Notes: generated by a model not told the origin, from the sequence alone. Counted from the first letter of the stretch, positions 1-10,669 are shown. The stretch: 64,000 bases of DNA from Chamaecyparis obtusa (GCA_027943335.1 BSBK01007029.1:1798606-1862605), one strand, 5' to 3'. Numbers and translations: made by a program.

Positions 1-905
1 AATTGTCTAGGATGGACCTTTTTGTTATAACTCCTTTTGAGTCGATTCTGGTATGCAACCAGGTGTTCATAGGCTTGCTGTCTCTTTTCATCTAGCAGAT
101 CTAGCTGTGTGAGCCGGGCCACACGATAGTCTTCATCAGTTGTATAGTTCTTCATGGAGACGCGCAAGGATGGGAGCTCAACCTCGATTGGTAGAATAGC
201 TTCGGCACCATATACAAGGGAGTATGGGGTGGTGCCTATGGGAGTGCGATAAGAAGTGCGATAAGCCCAGAGGGCGGGATTAATTTGGAGGTGCCAGTCA
301 CGACCAGAATCATTAACAACCTTCTTGAGGATTTTCAAGATAGTTTTGTTGGTTGCCTCAGCTTGGCCATTTCCTTGAGGGAAATATGGACTGGAGAAAC
401 GGTGATGGATGTGGAGCCTGGCACATAGATCATCCACATGCTAGTTTTCAAAAGGTGTGCCATGGTCTGTGAAGATGGTAGATGGTATGCCGAAGCGGCA
501 AATGATATGGTAGAGGATGAACTTGGATATTTGGATGCCAGTAGTAAGGGTGAGCGGAATCGCTTCAACCCATTTGGTAAAATACTCTGTGGCTGTTATG
601 ATATACTTGTGTCCATCCGAAGAGAGAGGGGTGATCAAGCCAACGAGGTCGAGGCCCCAACATGAAAAAGGCCACGGTGGTGCAATAGGCTGTAGATCCT
701 GTGTTGGTGCATGTATCAAATTGGCATGCTGTTGACATGGGAGACATTTCTTGACAAATTCACACGCATCATGTTCCATTGTTGGCCAATAATATCCAAC
801 TCTAAGCAGCTGCTTTGCTAGAACCATGCCACTCGTGTGGGCACCGCAAATTCCAGCGTGAACTTCTTGTAAGGCCAGGACGGCCTCGTTTGAATCTAAA
901 CATCT
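1..905 (-). pseudogene. G1 integrase (partial, two in-frame stops)
   Basis: This is the C-terminal part of the G1 polyprotein, in the same frame as the RT block upstream and separated from it by a TAG at 906-908. An HHCC zinc-binding segment is followed by 'CLPCQQH'. The DDE core then shows 'WGLDLVG', 'FTDHGTPFEN' and 'GNGQAEATNK', carrying the three acidic residues in order. A second TAG follows 'TPFEN' at 441-443, after which the frame reads on to the window edge with typical downstream sequence ('YGAEAILPIEVELPS'). The normal role is inserting the cDNA copy into the genome. The two stops mean this copy could not make the enzyme without readthrough. Confidence 0.85.
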
Positions 906-3380
906 CTATAGGACATTGTGATACCCGCGACGATATAGGGTGTTGGCTACAAGAGTGTAGCGGGAAGCTCTGCGAATAAGGTTTTGGCATTGGTTATTGG
1001 TGAGATGGGGAGATATGATACCATTTTTTAGATATGCATGGATGTCGTGGTACCATGGGGATTGGGGACCAACCAAGACACACACCATGTCTGCATCGGC
1101 GTTCTCATAAGCTGGTGAATGTAGCTGCTCGACTAGAAATTCATACTGTGATGCGTCTCGTGGTATTTCTAATAAGGATCCGATAGTTGCCATTGCATCT
1201 GCTGCTTTGTTCTGAAGCCTTGGGATCTGATTGAATTGTAGATGTAGGAAATGCTCTTTCAGTTTATCCACCAGTTGCTTGTAGGGTAGCAATTTGTCAT
1301 CCTTTGTCTGATACTCATCAAGGACTTGCTTGATAATGAGCTGTGAATCTCCAAAGACTTGTAGTTGTGTGATGTTCCATTGGATAGCTGTTCTGAGACC
1401 TAAGATGAGTGCCTCATATTCTGCAATGTTGTTGGTACAGGGGAATCCCAACTTGAATGATTTTGGAATATAGTCACCTTGAGGTGTGACGAATAGGATT
1501 CCTGCCCCAGAGCTATGGGATGTGTTGGAACCATCAAAGTATAGTTTCCACATGGGCTGCTCTTCAATCATGCATAAATGTTCATCGGGGAATTCCATGA
1601 TTAGTGGATAGGCATCCACCAGTGGTGCTTCTGCTAGTTGATCGGCAATGACTTGCCCTTTGATTGCTTTGCGATCTACATACTGAATGTCAAATTCGCT
1701 GAGTAACATGACCCATTTTGCCATACGGCCTGTGAGGGTTGTCTTTGATAACAGATACTTAAGAGGGTCCACCTTTGATATGAGCTTGATTGTGTGGCTA
1801 AGCATGTAATGTCTAAGTTTTTGAGTGGCAAAGACCACTGCTAAGCATGCTTTCTTCATGGGTGAATAGTTAAGCTCATAGCCCACAAGAGTGCGACTGA
1901 TGTAGTAGATAGCTCGTTCTCTACTTTCATCATCATGCTGTGCTAGGAGTGCCCCTAGTGCTGTAGTTGTTGTTGAGATGTAAAGGATGAGTGGGCACCC
2001 TGGAACTGGTGGTACAAGGATCAGAGCATTAGCTAGATACTCTTTGAGCTTATCAAAGCTTCTTTGACATATGGGATCCCACTTGAAGTTGGTGTCTTTG
2101 CATAAGAGATGTGAGAAGGGTTGGCACTTGTCCGCTAGTTGTGAGATGAACCGCCGAACTGATTGAAGCTTGCCCTGTAGGCTTCTGAGCTGTTTGAGAT
2201 TTCTTGGTGGAGGCATCTCTGTTATTGCTTTTACCTTTTTAGGATCGATCTCTATGCCTCGTCTAGAGATGATGAAGCCTAGAAGCTTGCCAGATGTAAC
2301 ACCAAAGACACATTTCTTAGGATTAAGCTTTAAGCCATAATGATTCAGACAATCAAACACACGTTCTAGGATGTTGAGGTGTTCATCTCTTGTTTTAGAT
2401 TTTGCAAGGATATCGTCCACATAGTCCTTAAGGATCTTGTGGATCATGTCATGGAAGATCGCTGTCATTGCTCGCTGATATGTTGCTCCTGCATTCTTTA
2501 TCCCAAATGGCATCATGTTGTAGCAAAAGGTACCCCATGGGGTTGTGAATGCTGTTTTATGTTGATCTGCTTCCGCTATATGAATTTGGTTGTAGCCTGA
2601 AAAGCCATCCATTAATGATAACATCTCATGACCCGCTGTGAGGTCTACAAGCATGTCTATGTTTGGCAATGGGAAGTCATCCTTAGGGCATGCCTTGTTC
2701 AAGTCCCTGAAATCAGTACAGATTCTGATGTCGCCAGAAGGCTTTGTGACTGGCACCATGTTAGAGATCCACTCTGAATAATCTATTGCTCTGATGATCT
2801 TAGCTTGGAGGAGCTTCTCAAGCTCTGCTTTGACGAGAAATGCTACCTTTGGATGCATTTTCCTTAGCTTCTGCTTCACTGGCTTGATGTTTGGATCTAC
2901 TGATAGATGATGAACAACAAGGTTTGGATCAAGCCCAGGCATGTGGGCGTATGACCATGCAAAGTTGATGATGCATTCCTTGAGCAAGGCACTGAGAGCC
3001 ATTTCTTCTCCTTCTGTTAGGTTGACTGCAATGTAGGTGATCCTTGGACATTCTTCTATTCCCAAGTTGATTGGATTGGTTTCCTCTATGATGATCGGCG
3101 ACTGCTCTGGTCTATAGTCTTGGATAGGGGGAAGAGGCAAGGCTTCATCTTCTAGCGCCTGAATTGCCAGGTTTTCGCTAGAAGATACGCCCTTTGTTTT
3201 TACTATTTTGGAATCAAAATGTGCCCCAAGGGGGTTTTCACATAAAGACTCATGATGTTCTTTTGTTATTTCTTTTTTGCGACTAAAGCTTGCCTCTTCC
3301 CCAAAATATCCTTCTGGGTGAAGCTGATAGACAGAGGTTGATGTTGGATCCTGGTTGACTGCTGGATCTGATGCCCCCAT
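906..3380 (-). CDS. G1 reverse transcriptase with two RNase H domains
   Basis: This 824-codon open stretch of the G1 polyprotein begins at the first Met after the upstream TGA (3552-3554), although the in-frame sequence continues back to that stop. RT motifs are clear: 'DFRDLNKACPKDDFPLP', 'SLMDGFSGYNQI', 'MPFGIKNAGATYQRAM' and the catalytic 'YVDD' near residue 318. The first RNase H is weak: where the catalytic Asp is expected it reads 'LYISTTTTALGALL'. A second RNase H follows ('LYFDGSNTSHSSGAGI', 'AEYEALILGL', 'VFGDSQLIIKQV') with its acidic residues intact. A degenerate first and intact second RNase H is typical of the Tat lineage. The role is copying element RNA into DNA in virus-like particles. 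It ends at a TAG just before the integrase zinc finger. Confidence 0.92.
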   Translation of the reverse strand: MGASDPAVNQDPTSTSVYQLHPEGYFGEEASFSRKKEITKEHHESLCENPLGAHFDSKIVKTKGVSSSENLAIQALEDEALPLPPIQDYRPEQSPIIIEETNPINLGIEECPRITYIAVNLTEGEEMALSALLKECIINFAWSYAHMPGLDPNLVVHHLSVDPNIKPVKQKLRKMHPKVAFLVKAELEKLLQAKIIRAIDYSEWISNMVPVTKPSGDIRICTDFRDLNKACPKDDFPLPNIDMLVDLTAGHEMLSLMDGFSGYNQIHIAEADQHKTAFTTPWGTFCYNMMPFGIKNAGATYQRAMTAIFHDMIHKILKDYVDDILAKSKTRDEHLNILERVFDCLNHYGLKLNPKKCVFGVTSGKLLGFIISRRGIEIDPKKVKAITEMPPPRNLKQLRSLQGKLQSVRRFISQLADKCQPFSHLLCKDTNFKWDPICQRSFDKLKEYLANALILVPPVPGCPLILYISTTTTALGALLAQHDDESRERAIYYISRTLVGYELNYSPMKKACLAVVFATQKLRHYMLSHTIKLISKVDPLKYLLSKTTLTGRMAKWVMLLSEFDIQYVDRKAIKGQVIADQLAEAPLVDAYPLIMEFPDEHLCMIEEQPMWKLYFDGSNTSHSSGAGILFVTPQGDYIPKSFKLGFPCTNNIAEYEALILGLRTAIQWNITQLQVFGDSQLIIKQVLDEYQTKDDKLLPYKQLVDKLKEHFLHLQFNQIPRLQNKAADAMATIGSLLEIPRDASQYEFLVEQLHSPAYENADADMVCVLVGPQSPWYHDIHAYLKNGIISPHLTNNQCQNLIRRASRYTLVANTLYRRGYHNVL

Positions 3381-3551
3381 GAATTCTAGGAGTGCTTGTG
3401 CGCTTTGGAACTCGTCGATGTGTGCGATGCTTGGTTGGTCCCAATCTATGAGGTCGGGGTTTGTGAGGGGAAGATCTATGAGGTTAATGGAGAGTTGTTG
3501 GAGGACAGAAGTCCCCAGGAGGGTGTCGTCGACAAAGATATCGTCGTAGGA

Positions 3552-5456
3552 TCAGATGTCTTTCTCTTCGGGGATGTCTTCGATTTCCACAAGGTCATCC
3601 TGGCTATTCGAAAAGTTCACGTTGGTCATGTTAGTGCCCGTAGTTGTGGTATTGGGCTCTTGTTCAAGCAGGCGAGAGGTATTAAAGCCAAGTCCTTGCT
3701 GTTCTGGATTCTGGGATGGTATGATAGGAAACAAATTTCCATCCTCTTGTGGTCCTAGACCACCACCTTGATAGTTATATTGTTCTGTGACATTCTTGTA
3801 GGGGATTGGATATTTCTCTTTGAAGTACTCAAGAAGTTGTGTGTCACGTGATGGGGGATCTTTGTATAACCATTTGTTAATATCTGGATCCATTTCTTTG
3901 CTATTGATGGTACCATGAGACTCAAAAGTCATGTTTCCAATTTGCTTGAGCTTATAATGTTCCTCAGCAGGCTTGTTTTGACAACTTGGGCGCCCTTGAG
4001 TATGTGGATCACGTGGAAGAGCTCCTACAACAAATGCATCACTGAGGCTGTATTCGCCACAACCCTGGTTGTTGATCTTGACGGATGATAAGGTGGAAGA
4101 GAGGATGGTCTCTGGATCGCGATGGGATCGGGATGAGCTAGCAATAGAAGTACCAATATCGGTTCCAGGACAATGAGTAGAATGAGGGAAAGATGTTTCC
4201 ATCGCAAGGCAGTATGCGAAGGGGTTAGGGTCAGCGTGGATGGTAACCTCAGTGCCTTGATGTGGAAACTTGATGCACTGATGGTAAGTAGATGGTACGG
4301 CCTTAATGGAATGGATCCATGGACGACCGAGGAGGATATTGAACGGTAGGTCAAGATCAACAACGTGGCAGAGAGTATCTTGCGTTGCTGGGCCTAGCTG
4401 GATAGGTAAAGTCATAGTACCTTCAGAGGTACGCTCCAAGTTATCATATGCTTTGATAGTGATTTGCTCATGTTGTATGTCAGCCTCCGTGAACCTGATC
4501 TTCTTGATGAATTTTAATGTGCACAAGTTGAGGGCTGAGCCATTATCCACTAGAACTCGTTTGATGGCAAAATCTCTGACCATGACAGCAATGCGGAGAG
4601 GGAGAGTATGGTCAGGAGCGACATCTGGTATATCAGATTCTTTGAAGGACAAGGCACATGCTGCTGATAGGTGTCCCACAAGAGTTTCAAACTGAGTTGT
4701 GTTAATGTCCGTGGGGACATGACCTTCTTTTAGAGCTTTGTCCAGGATCTCCTGATGGATGGGTGATGTGCGGAGCAAATCCAAGATAGATATTTGGGCT
4801 GGCATGTTCCCAAGATGCTCTATGATATTGTATTGTGCTCTTGGTGCATTATGCTGTGTTGCGCATGCATTTGATGCTGGCCTGGTGTTAGACTGTGCTG
4901 TGGATGCAGTAGATGTTGGCCTTGGAGGAGCAGCTGATCTCGGAGGAGCACCGGCAACAGTTATCCTACCACTGCGGGTAGTTGTAGCACATTGTCGATC
5001 CGGCCCTCTGACGTGGATGGTATTGATGGTGGGCTCATCTTGGATGGGCTCAACTTGAGTTATGCATCCGACATACTTGTCATAGTTGATGTAGGCCGCT
5101 GTGTGATCTTCTTGCTTGCCTTTGCCATGATTTTGGGGCTGATTGGCGTTGGCTTGATTCTTCCCGGTATCGTGTTGAGGGAACACATTTTGATATATTT
5201 GCAAACCGGCATTGGGTGAAGCTTGAGTTGGTGCATCGACCTGGATCTCCTTGCGATCAATGAGATCCTGGATGTAGTGCTTAAGCCGCATGCACTTCAA
5301 TGTTGTGTGCCCCTTCACACGATGGTAATCACAGTATTCATTTTCTTTATACCAATCAAACTTTGGTGTGTTGTCATCCTTCTGTGGGATGGGCGGATAT
5401 GTGATCATATTTGCCTTGGCTAGCCGATAAAAGATCTGATCTAGAGGCTCACCCAA
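3552..5456 (-). CDS. G1 zinc-finger and aspartic protease region
   Basis: This open block lies between gag (TAG at 5484-5486) and RT (TGA at 3552-3554), in frame with both. Near residue 42 is a CHHC finger, 'CDYHRVKGHTTLKC', probably the nucleic-acid-binding finger of gag. A proline/alanine/threonine-rich spacer follows at about residues 160-215. The aspartic protease active site is 'VLVDNGSALN' near residue 300 (DNG rather than DSG or DTG), with 'LPFNILLGRPWIHSIKAVPS' as the distal protease motif. A glycine-rich 'GGGLGPQEDG' near the C-terminus aligns with a G-patch-like motif in element X. The protease would cut the polyprotein into working parts. The listed start is simply the first Met after the stop. 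Confidence 0.88.
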   Translation of the reverse strand: MGEPLDQIFYRLAKANMITYPPIPQKDDNTPKFDWYKENEYCDYHRVKGHTTLKCMRLKHYIQDLIDRKEIQVDAPTQASPNAGLQIYQNVFPQHDTGKNQANANQPQNHGKGKQEDHTAAYINYDKYVGCITQVEPIQDEPTINTIHVRGPDRQCATTTRSGRITVAGAPPRSAAPPRPTSTASTAQSNTRPASNACATQHNAPRAQYNIIEHLGNMPAQISILDLLRTSPIHQEILDKALKEGHVPTDINTTQFETLVGHLSAACALSFKESDIPDVAPDHTLPLRIAVMVRDFAIKRVLVDNGSALNLCTLKFIKKIRFTEADIQHEQITIKAYDNLERTSEGTMTLPIQLGPATQDTLCHVVDLDLPFNILLGRPWIHSIKAVPSTYHQCIKFPHQGTEVTIHADPNPFAYCLAMETSFPHSTHCPGTDIGTSIASSSRSHRDPETILSSTLSSVKINNQGCGEYSLSDAFVVGALPRDPHTQGRPSCQNKPAEEHYKLKQIGNMTFESHGTINSKEMDPDINKWLYKDPPSRDTQLLEYFKEKYPIPYKNVTEQYNYQGGGLGPQEDGNLFPIIPSQNPEQQGLGFNTSRLLEQEPNTTTTGTNMTNVNFSNSQDDLVEIEDIPEEKDI

Positions 5457-5483
5457 AAGTGTGAAAGTCCTCTTTGGATTGTT

Positions 5484-8069
5484 CTAATTGTTGGGCTTGT
5501 TTTGCCTTGGGGCAACGTTAACTGTGTTAACAGGATTGCCTTGACGTGCTGGCTGTTGCTGTTGGTATTGTTGCTGATATTGTTGCACAGGTGGCTGATG
5601 AGCTTGAGGAGGCTGCTGATAAATAGGTGCTTGATATGCGGGAGCTGGGGGTTGCTGATAGATGGGCGCTTGTGGCGGTTGGTATGTTTGAGCTGGTGTA
5701 GGACTAGCCACAACGAATTGTACATTCTTAGTGTCAGTGGCTCCATCTGTAACAACATTCTTGTTACGATTCCAGTAATGGGATTTATCATTGTTGGGTT
5801 TGTTTTTGGAATCATCCTTGAAGTGACGAATAGTGCCTTCGTCTAGGAGAGCTTTCTCGATGCCTATGCCTTTGCTCTTGATGTCTTGGTATGTCTGGAG
5901 ACAGTTCATTCGCATGTGATGGGATAGCTTTGGATGCAGGTTATCAATGAAGATCTTTGTTAGATGCTTCTCTGGCGGCTGATATGATAACTTGGTTGTA
6001 AGATTCTGCCATCTTTGCAAGTATTCTGCAAGGCTTTTTCCGTCTTTTTGTTTTGAGTTGCATAGGTCTAGCAAGGACAACTCATTCTCCACATTATGGG
6101 CATAGTGTGTGATGAACTTCTCAGAGAGTTCAGCAAAGGTTTTTATTATCCCATGTGGTATTTTGTAAAACCACTCAACAGCAGTTCCTCCCAAGCTTTT
6201 GGAAAACAGGCGCAGGAGATAGTTATCACTGTAAGCCACTTCTTGGCACGCCATGTAGAACTCTTTGATATGATTTACTAGATCTCCTTTCCCTCGATAC
6301 TTGTCGAACTTGGGCATCTCAAAATGCTTGGGGAAAGGGATAGTTGCTATGGATCGATCGAAGGGATATGAGCACACCTCTTCGAACTTGTATGTTTTAT
6401 TCTCTGTTCCACTTTGGAGCTCCTTTAGAGCATTTTTCATTGCTTCCCACTCAGCATTGAGTGGCGAGGGAACTGAGACTTCTACTTGTGATGGAAGCTG
6501 TGGAACTGGATATGGCGCTTGCTGTGGATAAATGAGTTGGAACTGATTTGGGGGCAATGGTTGTTGGGGATATTGCTGGTGTGGCATAGGGGGATATTGT
6601 GGTAAATGATATGGAACCTCTTGATGTTGTTGGGCTGCTTGCTGTTGTTGAACTGGCGGTTGTTGTGGGACTGCTTGCTGATATTGGTTATTTGGAATTT
6701 GTTGTTGTAACTGATAGGTGGGAACTTGTTGTCGTTGGGGGATGATAGGGATTTGTTGCTGGGGCTGATAGCAAGGGACTTGCTGTTGTTGAGGAATGAT
6801 GGGTGTTTGCTGAAAGGGGACATGTGGTTGCTGTGGGGGAGGCTGTTGGAATGATGCTACTTGCGGGTATGATGATGGTAGTTGCTGAGGTTGGCTTTGG
6901 GTTTGGCTGATATAAGCTGGGTGCATGCCTGCGTTACTTAGAGGTGGAACAGACGTGGGGAAGCTAGAAGCAAAGGGTGATGGGGTAAGATAGCTGGGGA
7001 AAGTTGGCTGTTGAGGTGGTGTAACTTGCTGGAAGGTATTTGGGATTTGGGATGAATAGCTTGAAGCCAGTGGTGTTTGGGGTAGTTGCTGCTGTGTTTC
7101 TTGGGCGAAGGCGGTTTGTTGACTTGCAACCATAGATGTAGGAGATTGAGATGGGATCCCCCATGCCTTCATTTCTTCTTGTGTAAGGCCCCACTGAGAG
7201 CTTGTGTTAGGGTGCGCTGCAGCGGATGATGGAATGGTAGGAGCAATGGGAGCTTGGGATACGAATGATGGTTGAGAGAAAGGAGCTTGTTGAGGTTGTG
7301 GTTGAGCGGATGCTTGTGAAGAGGAAAATGAAGGAAACACCCAAGAGAAAGATGAGGTTGGAATGGGGAGCGACTGCGCTAACCCCAAAGAAGAAGGTAC
7401 GGGCGCTTGGGGGGTGAAAGGTGACAGTGCTCCTTTGATGGTGAAAGGCGTTGCTTGACTTGTGGATGGTGGCGAATCTTTTGGTGTGAAAGCTTGCGTG
7501 AGAGGTGGAAGCTGACTTTGGGTTAAGTGTTGGATTTGGGCTTGGGTAGCCATAGCAGATGATGAAGCAAAAGGGGTATGAGATGGAGCATATGGCGCTG
7601 CAGCTTGTGTTGCGGGATTGGTGAGGCTTCCTTGCAAGAAAAGGGGAATGGTGGAAAGCTCTTGGGGTGTTTGCATGATAGGATCGGGAAATGTTTGGAC
7701 AAACGGAGAATATGCTTGTGCTGGAACTTGGATAGTTTTGATGGGGATGCGTAGATAAAGAGATGGTGGGATGGAGGTACTTTCTGGCAGGTAGTGAACA
7801 AACGTGCTTTGCTGATGTTGTGGTACAAGGGCATTGGTCGCTGGTGGGCTTTCTGGCGGATTTACAAATGCTTGGTTTGCCAAGGGGGATGAAGAGATGT
7901 TTGGATCTTCACATGGGTTACTGGCTTGGATCTGGGGATTGTAGGTCATCATGACGTTGGTGAAAAGGTTGGGATCGGATGAGGTTGTTGGTGGATAAGG
8001 ATTCATGCTTCTTCTTTTCCGAGATCTGGTCTCAACAGGCATGGAGATGCAAGTGCTAAATGTATGCAA
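5484..8069 (-). CDS. G1 gag (capsid) with long Gln/Pro-rich arms
   Basis: An 861-codon ORF heads the G1 polyprotein. It starts 'MHTFSTCISMPVETRSRKRR', so the second Met at residue 11 is an alternative start. Residues of about 60-540 are low-complexity Gln/Pro/Ser-rich. The retrotransposon gag domain covers about residues 560-750 ('LGGTAVEWFYKIP', 'ELSEKFITHYAHNVENE', 'SLAEYLQRWQNL'). The C-terminal tail is again Gln/Pro-rich with a repeated 'YQQPPxAP' pattern. It ends at a TAG and the same frame continues directly into the zinc-finger/protease block. The expected role is the structural shell. The long Gln/Pro arms are unusual compared with ordinary plant gag proteins of 300-600 residues. Confidence 0.88.
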   Translation of the reverse strand: MHTFSTCISMPVETRSRKRRSMNPYPPTTSSDPNLFTNVMMTYNPQIQASNPCEDPNISSSPLANQAFVNPPESPPATNALVPQHQQSTFVHYLPESTSIPPSLYLRIPIKTIQVPAQAYSPFVQTFPDPIMQTPQELSTIPLFLQGSLTNPATQAAAPYAPSHTPFASSSAMATQAQIQHLTQSQLPPLTQAFTPKDSPPSTSQATPFTIKGALSPFTPQAPVPSSLGLAQSLPIPTSSFSWVFPSFSSSQASAQPQPQQAPFSQPSFVSQAPIAPTIPSSAAAHPNTSSQWGLTQEEMKAWGIPSQSPTSMVASQQTAFAQETQQQLPQTPLASSYSSQIPNTFQQVTPPQQPTFPSYLTPSPFASSFPTSVPPLSNAGMHPAYISQTQSQPQQLPSSYPQVASFQQPPPQQPHVPFQQTPIIPQQQQVPCYQPQQQIPIIPQRQQVPTYQLQQQIPNNQYQQAVPQQPPVQQQQAAQQHQEVPYHLPQYPPMPHQQYPQQPLPPNQFQLIYPQQAPYPVPQLPSQVEVSVPSPLNAEWEAMKNALKELQSGTENKTYKFEEVCSYPFDRSIATIPFPKHFEMPKFDKYRGKGDLVNHIKEFYMACQEVAYSDNYLLRLFSKSLGGTAVEWFYKIPHGIIKTFAELSEKFITHYAHNVENELSLLDLCNSKQKDGKSLAEYLQRWQNLTTKLSYQPPEKHLTKIFIDNLHPKLSHHMRMNCLQTYQDIKSKGIGIEKALLDEGTIRHFKDDSKNKPNNDKSHYWNRNKNVVTDGATDTKNVQFVVASPTPAQTYQPPQAPIYQQPPAPAYQAPIYQQPPQAHQPPVQQYQQQYQQQQPARQGNPVNTVNVAPRQNKPNN

Positions 8070-8823
8070 GATGTTTGGCTAAAAGATGTTGATGGATGCA
8101 AAGTTGATGAACTTCTAAAGATGATGACTTCTAAGATGCAAATGCAAAGATGGATCAAGATGGCGATGATGGAAGCTGGATGGAACTGATATGGATCAAG
8201 ATGGTGGAGGAAAGATAGGTTGTTGATGGAAAGCTGGTGAAAGATTACTGAGTGGTCAACAAATGAGCTGCTGTTTTTCCCAAATGGAGGATCAGAGATA
8301 TGATGGGGTCAACCTAAGATAGACTGATGATCTTCAGTCAACAAGTTTCTTATCAATGCACTCCAATCTCTTGCTCGAGATGATGGCTATGCAAGGACAA
8401 GGTTTGATTTCTTTATGACAACACGTTGTGCCAAAAAAGAGGATGATGGTCTCTGATCTTGGATATAGGATAGGAACAACTCAAAAGGTAGAACACTAAG
8501 TGTTGGTGGATCTCTGGATTTGGAGCAAAAGATGATGGATCTGCTGGAAAGACATGGAGAGCTGATGGGGGGATGCTGGTGGAAAAGGTTTTGAAGGGTG
8601 AAGGGACAATGCTTTATCTAAAGGGATAATGCAAATGACAAGGATTGATTCTAGAATGCTGGTAGGAAGATGAATGCATATGCAACTTTATGATGTTTTT
8701 GAAATGCAACTAAGGTTTTGATGCTGATGCAAAGGGTGAAACTAGGATGAAACTAAGATGCAAGGCTGTTGAGACAAGTTTTTCAAGATCCGAAGATGGA
8801 ACAAGACATGAACAAGGATATGG

Positions 8824-9237
8824 CTAATCTTCTGGCTCAAGGTTGACAAAGTGATGGTTAACTCGGAAACGGAAGGCGAACTGTTTGATGCGGGCGTTAT
8901 GGGCAATGTTCTCAAGTCTGGCTTGGGACTTCTCTTCTGCTTGGTTTGCTTGGATAATGGCTTGATAGCTCTTGGTGTTCTTTTTGATAACTTTTCGCTC
9001 TTGATAGGCTTGGGATTTGGGCAACTTTGCTTTAGGATTTTTGTTCTTGCTGGGCATCACTTGGAAAAGAGGCTTCTGATTTTGAGGCAAAGGTTTCCAA
9101 TGGCAAAAGTTAAAGTCAAAGCAATCTCCGCAAGGGACAAAGCAACCTTGCGGGATACAAACAAAGGCAACTGACTCTGACAAAGCTTTGAAAGTGAATG
9201 TTTCAACAAGTGTTTTCACGGAGTCTTTGACTATCAA
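8824..9237 (-). CDS. Small basic ORF in the G1 leader
   Basis: This is a 137-codon ORF upstream of gag in the sense direction of the element. The C-terminal two thirds, from an internal Met at 'MPSKNKNPKAKLPKSQAY', is Lys/Gln/Ala-rich and could be helical and RNA-binding. The N-terminal part is Cys/Phe-rich and less convincing. I do not recognise the protein. Tat/Ogre elements often carry an extra ORF before gag, so position supports it, but a chance ORF in a leader cannot be excluded. Confidence 0.25.
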   Translation of the reverse strand: MIVKDSVKTLVETFTFKALSESVAFVCIPQGCFVPCGDCFDFNFCHWKPLPQNQKPLFQVMPSKNKNPKAKLPKSQAYQERKVIKKNTKSYQAIIQANQAEEKSQARLENIAHNARIKQFAFRFRVNHHFVNLEPED

Positions 9238-10199
9238 GCACTTTAAACAGATCTACCTAAGGAAGGTGAGTATCAAAATCGCTTGCCCACAGCTTGGTAT
9301 CCCCCAGAAGGGAATACAAATGGTGAGTAATCTTGAGGCGACCCGGTAAACCCCTTGGAATCAGTCCTTGCACAAGGATTTTGATACTTTCGGATGTAGA
9401 TAGGGTAGCCTCTAGTTTATCAGGTTTTTAATAGTTCCGTGGAGTCTCCATACCCGGTTATGCTGATCATCCGTGACTCACTTAAGAGCCTTGCCAATTA
9501 TGCTGGGGGAGAGGAATGTTTACCATCCCCAGACACGTGTTTGGCACGAACGCCCGATGATTAGGAGATGTAAGTGATTCTTTTGGTATTCACTTATTTG
9601 TATACCGGCCGGGGGGGATACCGGTTTGAGGTCGTTCTCCGAGGAGGAAGCGCTTCTCCTTGGACAGGCCTCGCTAAAAGTAGAACAAGTGAACTTGTCC
9701 AAGTTCAAATGTTCCACGTTGCTTACTCTAACAAGGATTATGCAAGAATTGGAAAAACTCCTACATGCACATCAAGCAGATTTTGTTCATTTTCCCAATT
9801 TGATTAAGTGATGTTTGAACTTTGAAATGAAGACACTCGTGATTAGATTTTGATTTGTTCTTTTCCTCAAAAATGTAAATGCTTCGAACGTTTGCAAGTT
9901 CTTTCTTTTTGTGCATTCAAGATTTGATTAGCGAGTTGTCTTAAGAACTTTGAAAAAAGCTTTGTTTTGTCCCTTAGATCACTCAAGATTGAATTTGTTT
10001 GCTTGCTTTGGAAACTGAAACAGATGAGGGAATAGAGTTGTTTGTTCCTTTTAGTGCATTCAAGATTGAGTTTGATTTTCAAATTGACAATGACACTTAG
10101 GACCTAAGTTCATTTCCTTAAGTTTCATTCAAGATTGAGTTTGACCTTTGCTGTAATAAAAGAAATGAAAAAAACCAGTCCCAAGCAAAAAACAAAAAG

Positions 10200-10590
10200 C
10201 GACACTGTCCAGCTTATAGGCGACGCTGGAAAGTGCAGAGGTGACATTTAATTCCTACAGGCGACATTCTGTACCTCAAAAGGCGATAGATAAAAAACCA
10301 GAGGCGTGATTTCTTTTGTTACAGGCGTTATTTAATTAAAAGAAGGCGACAGAAGAGAATTCTGGAACGTAACAGAAGTTGCCGACAACAGGAAAATCTC
10401 AGTTATGCAGGCGTGAAAACAGAGCTCACAGGCGTCATTTCTTTCTTCAAAGGCGTGATTTAATTGCATGAAGGCGTGACTGAATTCCTTGTAGGTGACA
10501 TTTCTTTTGTTGAAGGCGACATTTCTTTGTTTGAAGGCGACATTTAATTGCTGTAGGCGTCATTTCTTTTCATGAAGGCGACATTTCTTT
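10200..10590 (-). repeat. Irregular array of a CG-containing motif in the G1 leader
   Basis: Read on the element's sense (minus) strand, variants such as ATGTCGCCTTCA, ATGACGCCTACA and ATCACGCCT recur at roughly 20-30 bp intervals, more than ten times, separated by A/T-rich spacers (for example GAAATG, TTAAAT). Spacing and spacers vary, so this is not a simple tandem repeat. The same core recurs in the leader of Z and a related one in X. It ends only about 60 bp from the PBS. Confidence 0.75.
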
Positions 10591-10648
10591 ATGTCCTGCA
10601 AAATACAAGCATATAAAGCATAATTTCATCAAAATGATTGTGGTTTGA

Positions 10649-10666
10649 GTCCCACCGGGCGTGCCA
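10649..10666 (-). promoter_or_regulatory. G1 primer binding site
   Basis: On the minus strand TGGCACGCCCGGTGGGAC lies three bases downstream of the LTR end (CTACA, then TTC). It resembles the PBSs of X and Z (TGGCGCCCACC...) and is not the initiator tRNA-Met type. I do not assign the priming tRNA. Confidence 0.75.
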
Positions 10667-10669
10667 GAA

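Larger units (their letters stand above)
8070..10648 (-). other. G1 untranslated leader (2.6 kb)
   Basis: The region between the PBS and the gag start has no convincing long coding frame apart from a 137-codon ORF at 8824-9237. It contains the motif array at 10200-10590 and, near 9300-9360, a block matching the leader of element X (around 20420-20480). Long leaders with extra small ORFs are known in Tat/Ogre-type elements. Confidence 0.7.

Noticed and set aside
2379..2600. Plus-strand ORFs inside G1 (for example 2379-2600, 4306-4695, 4759-5058, 3396-3758)
   Set aside because: They are antisense shadows of a well-supported minus-strand polyprotein with recognisable domains.
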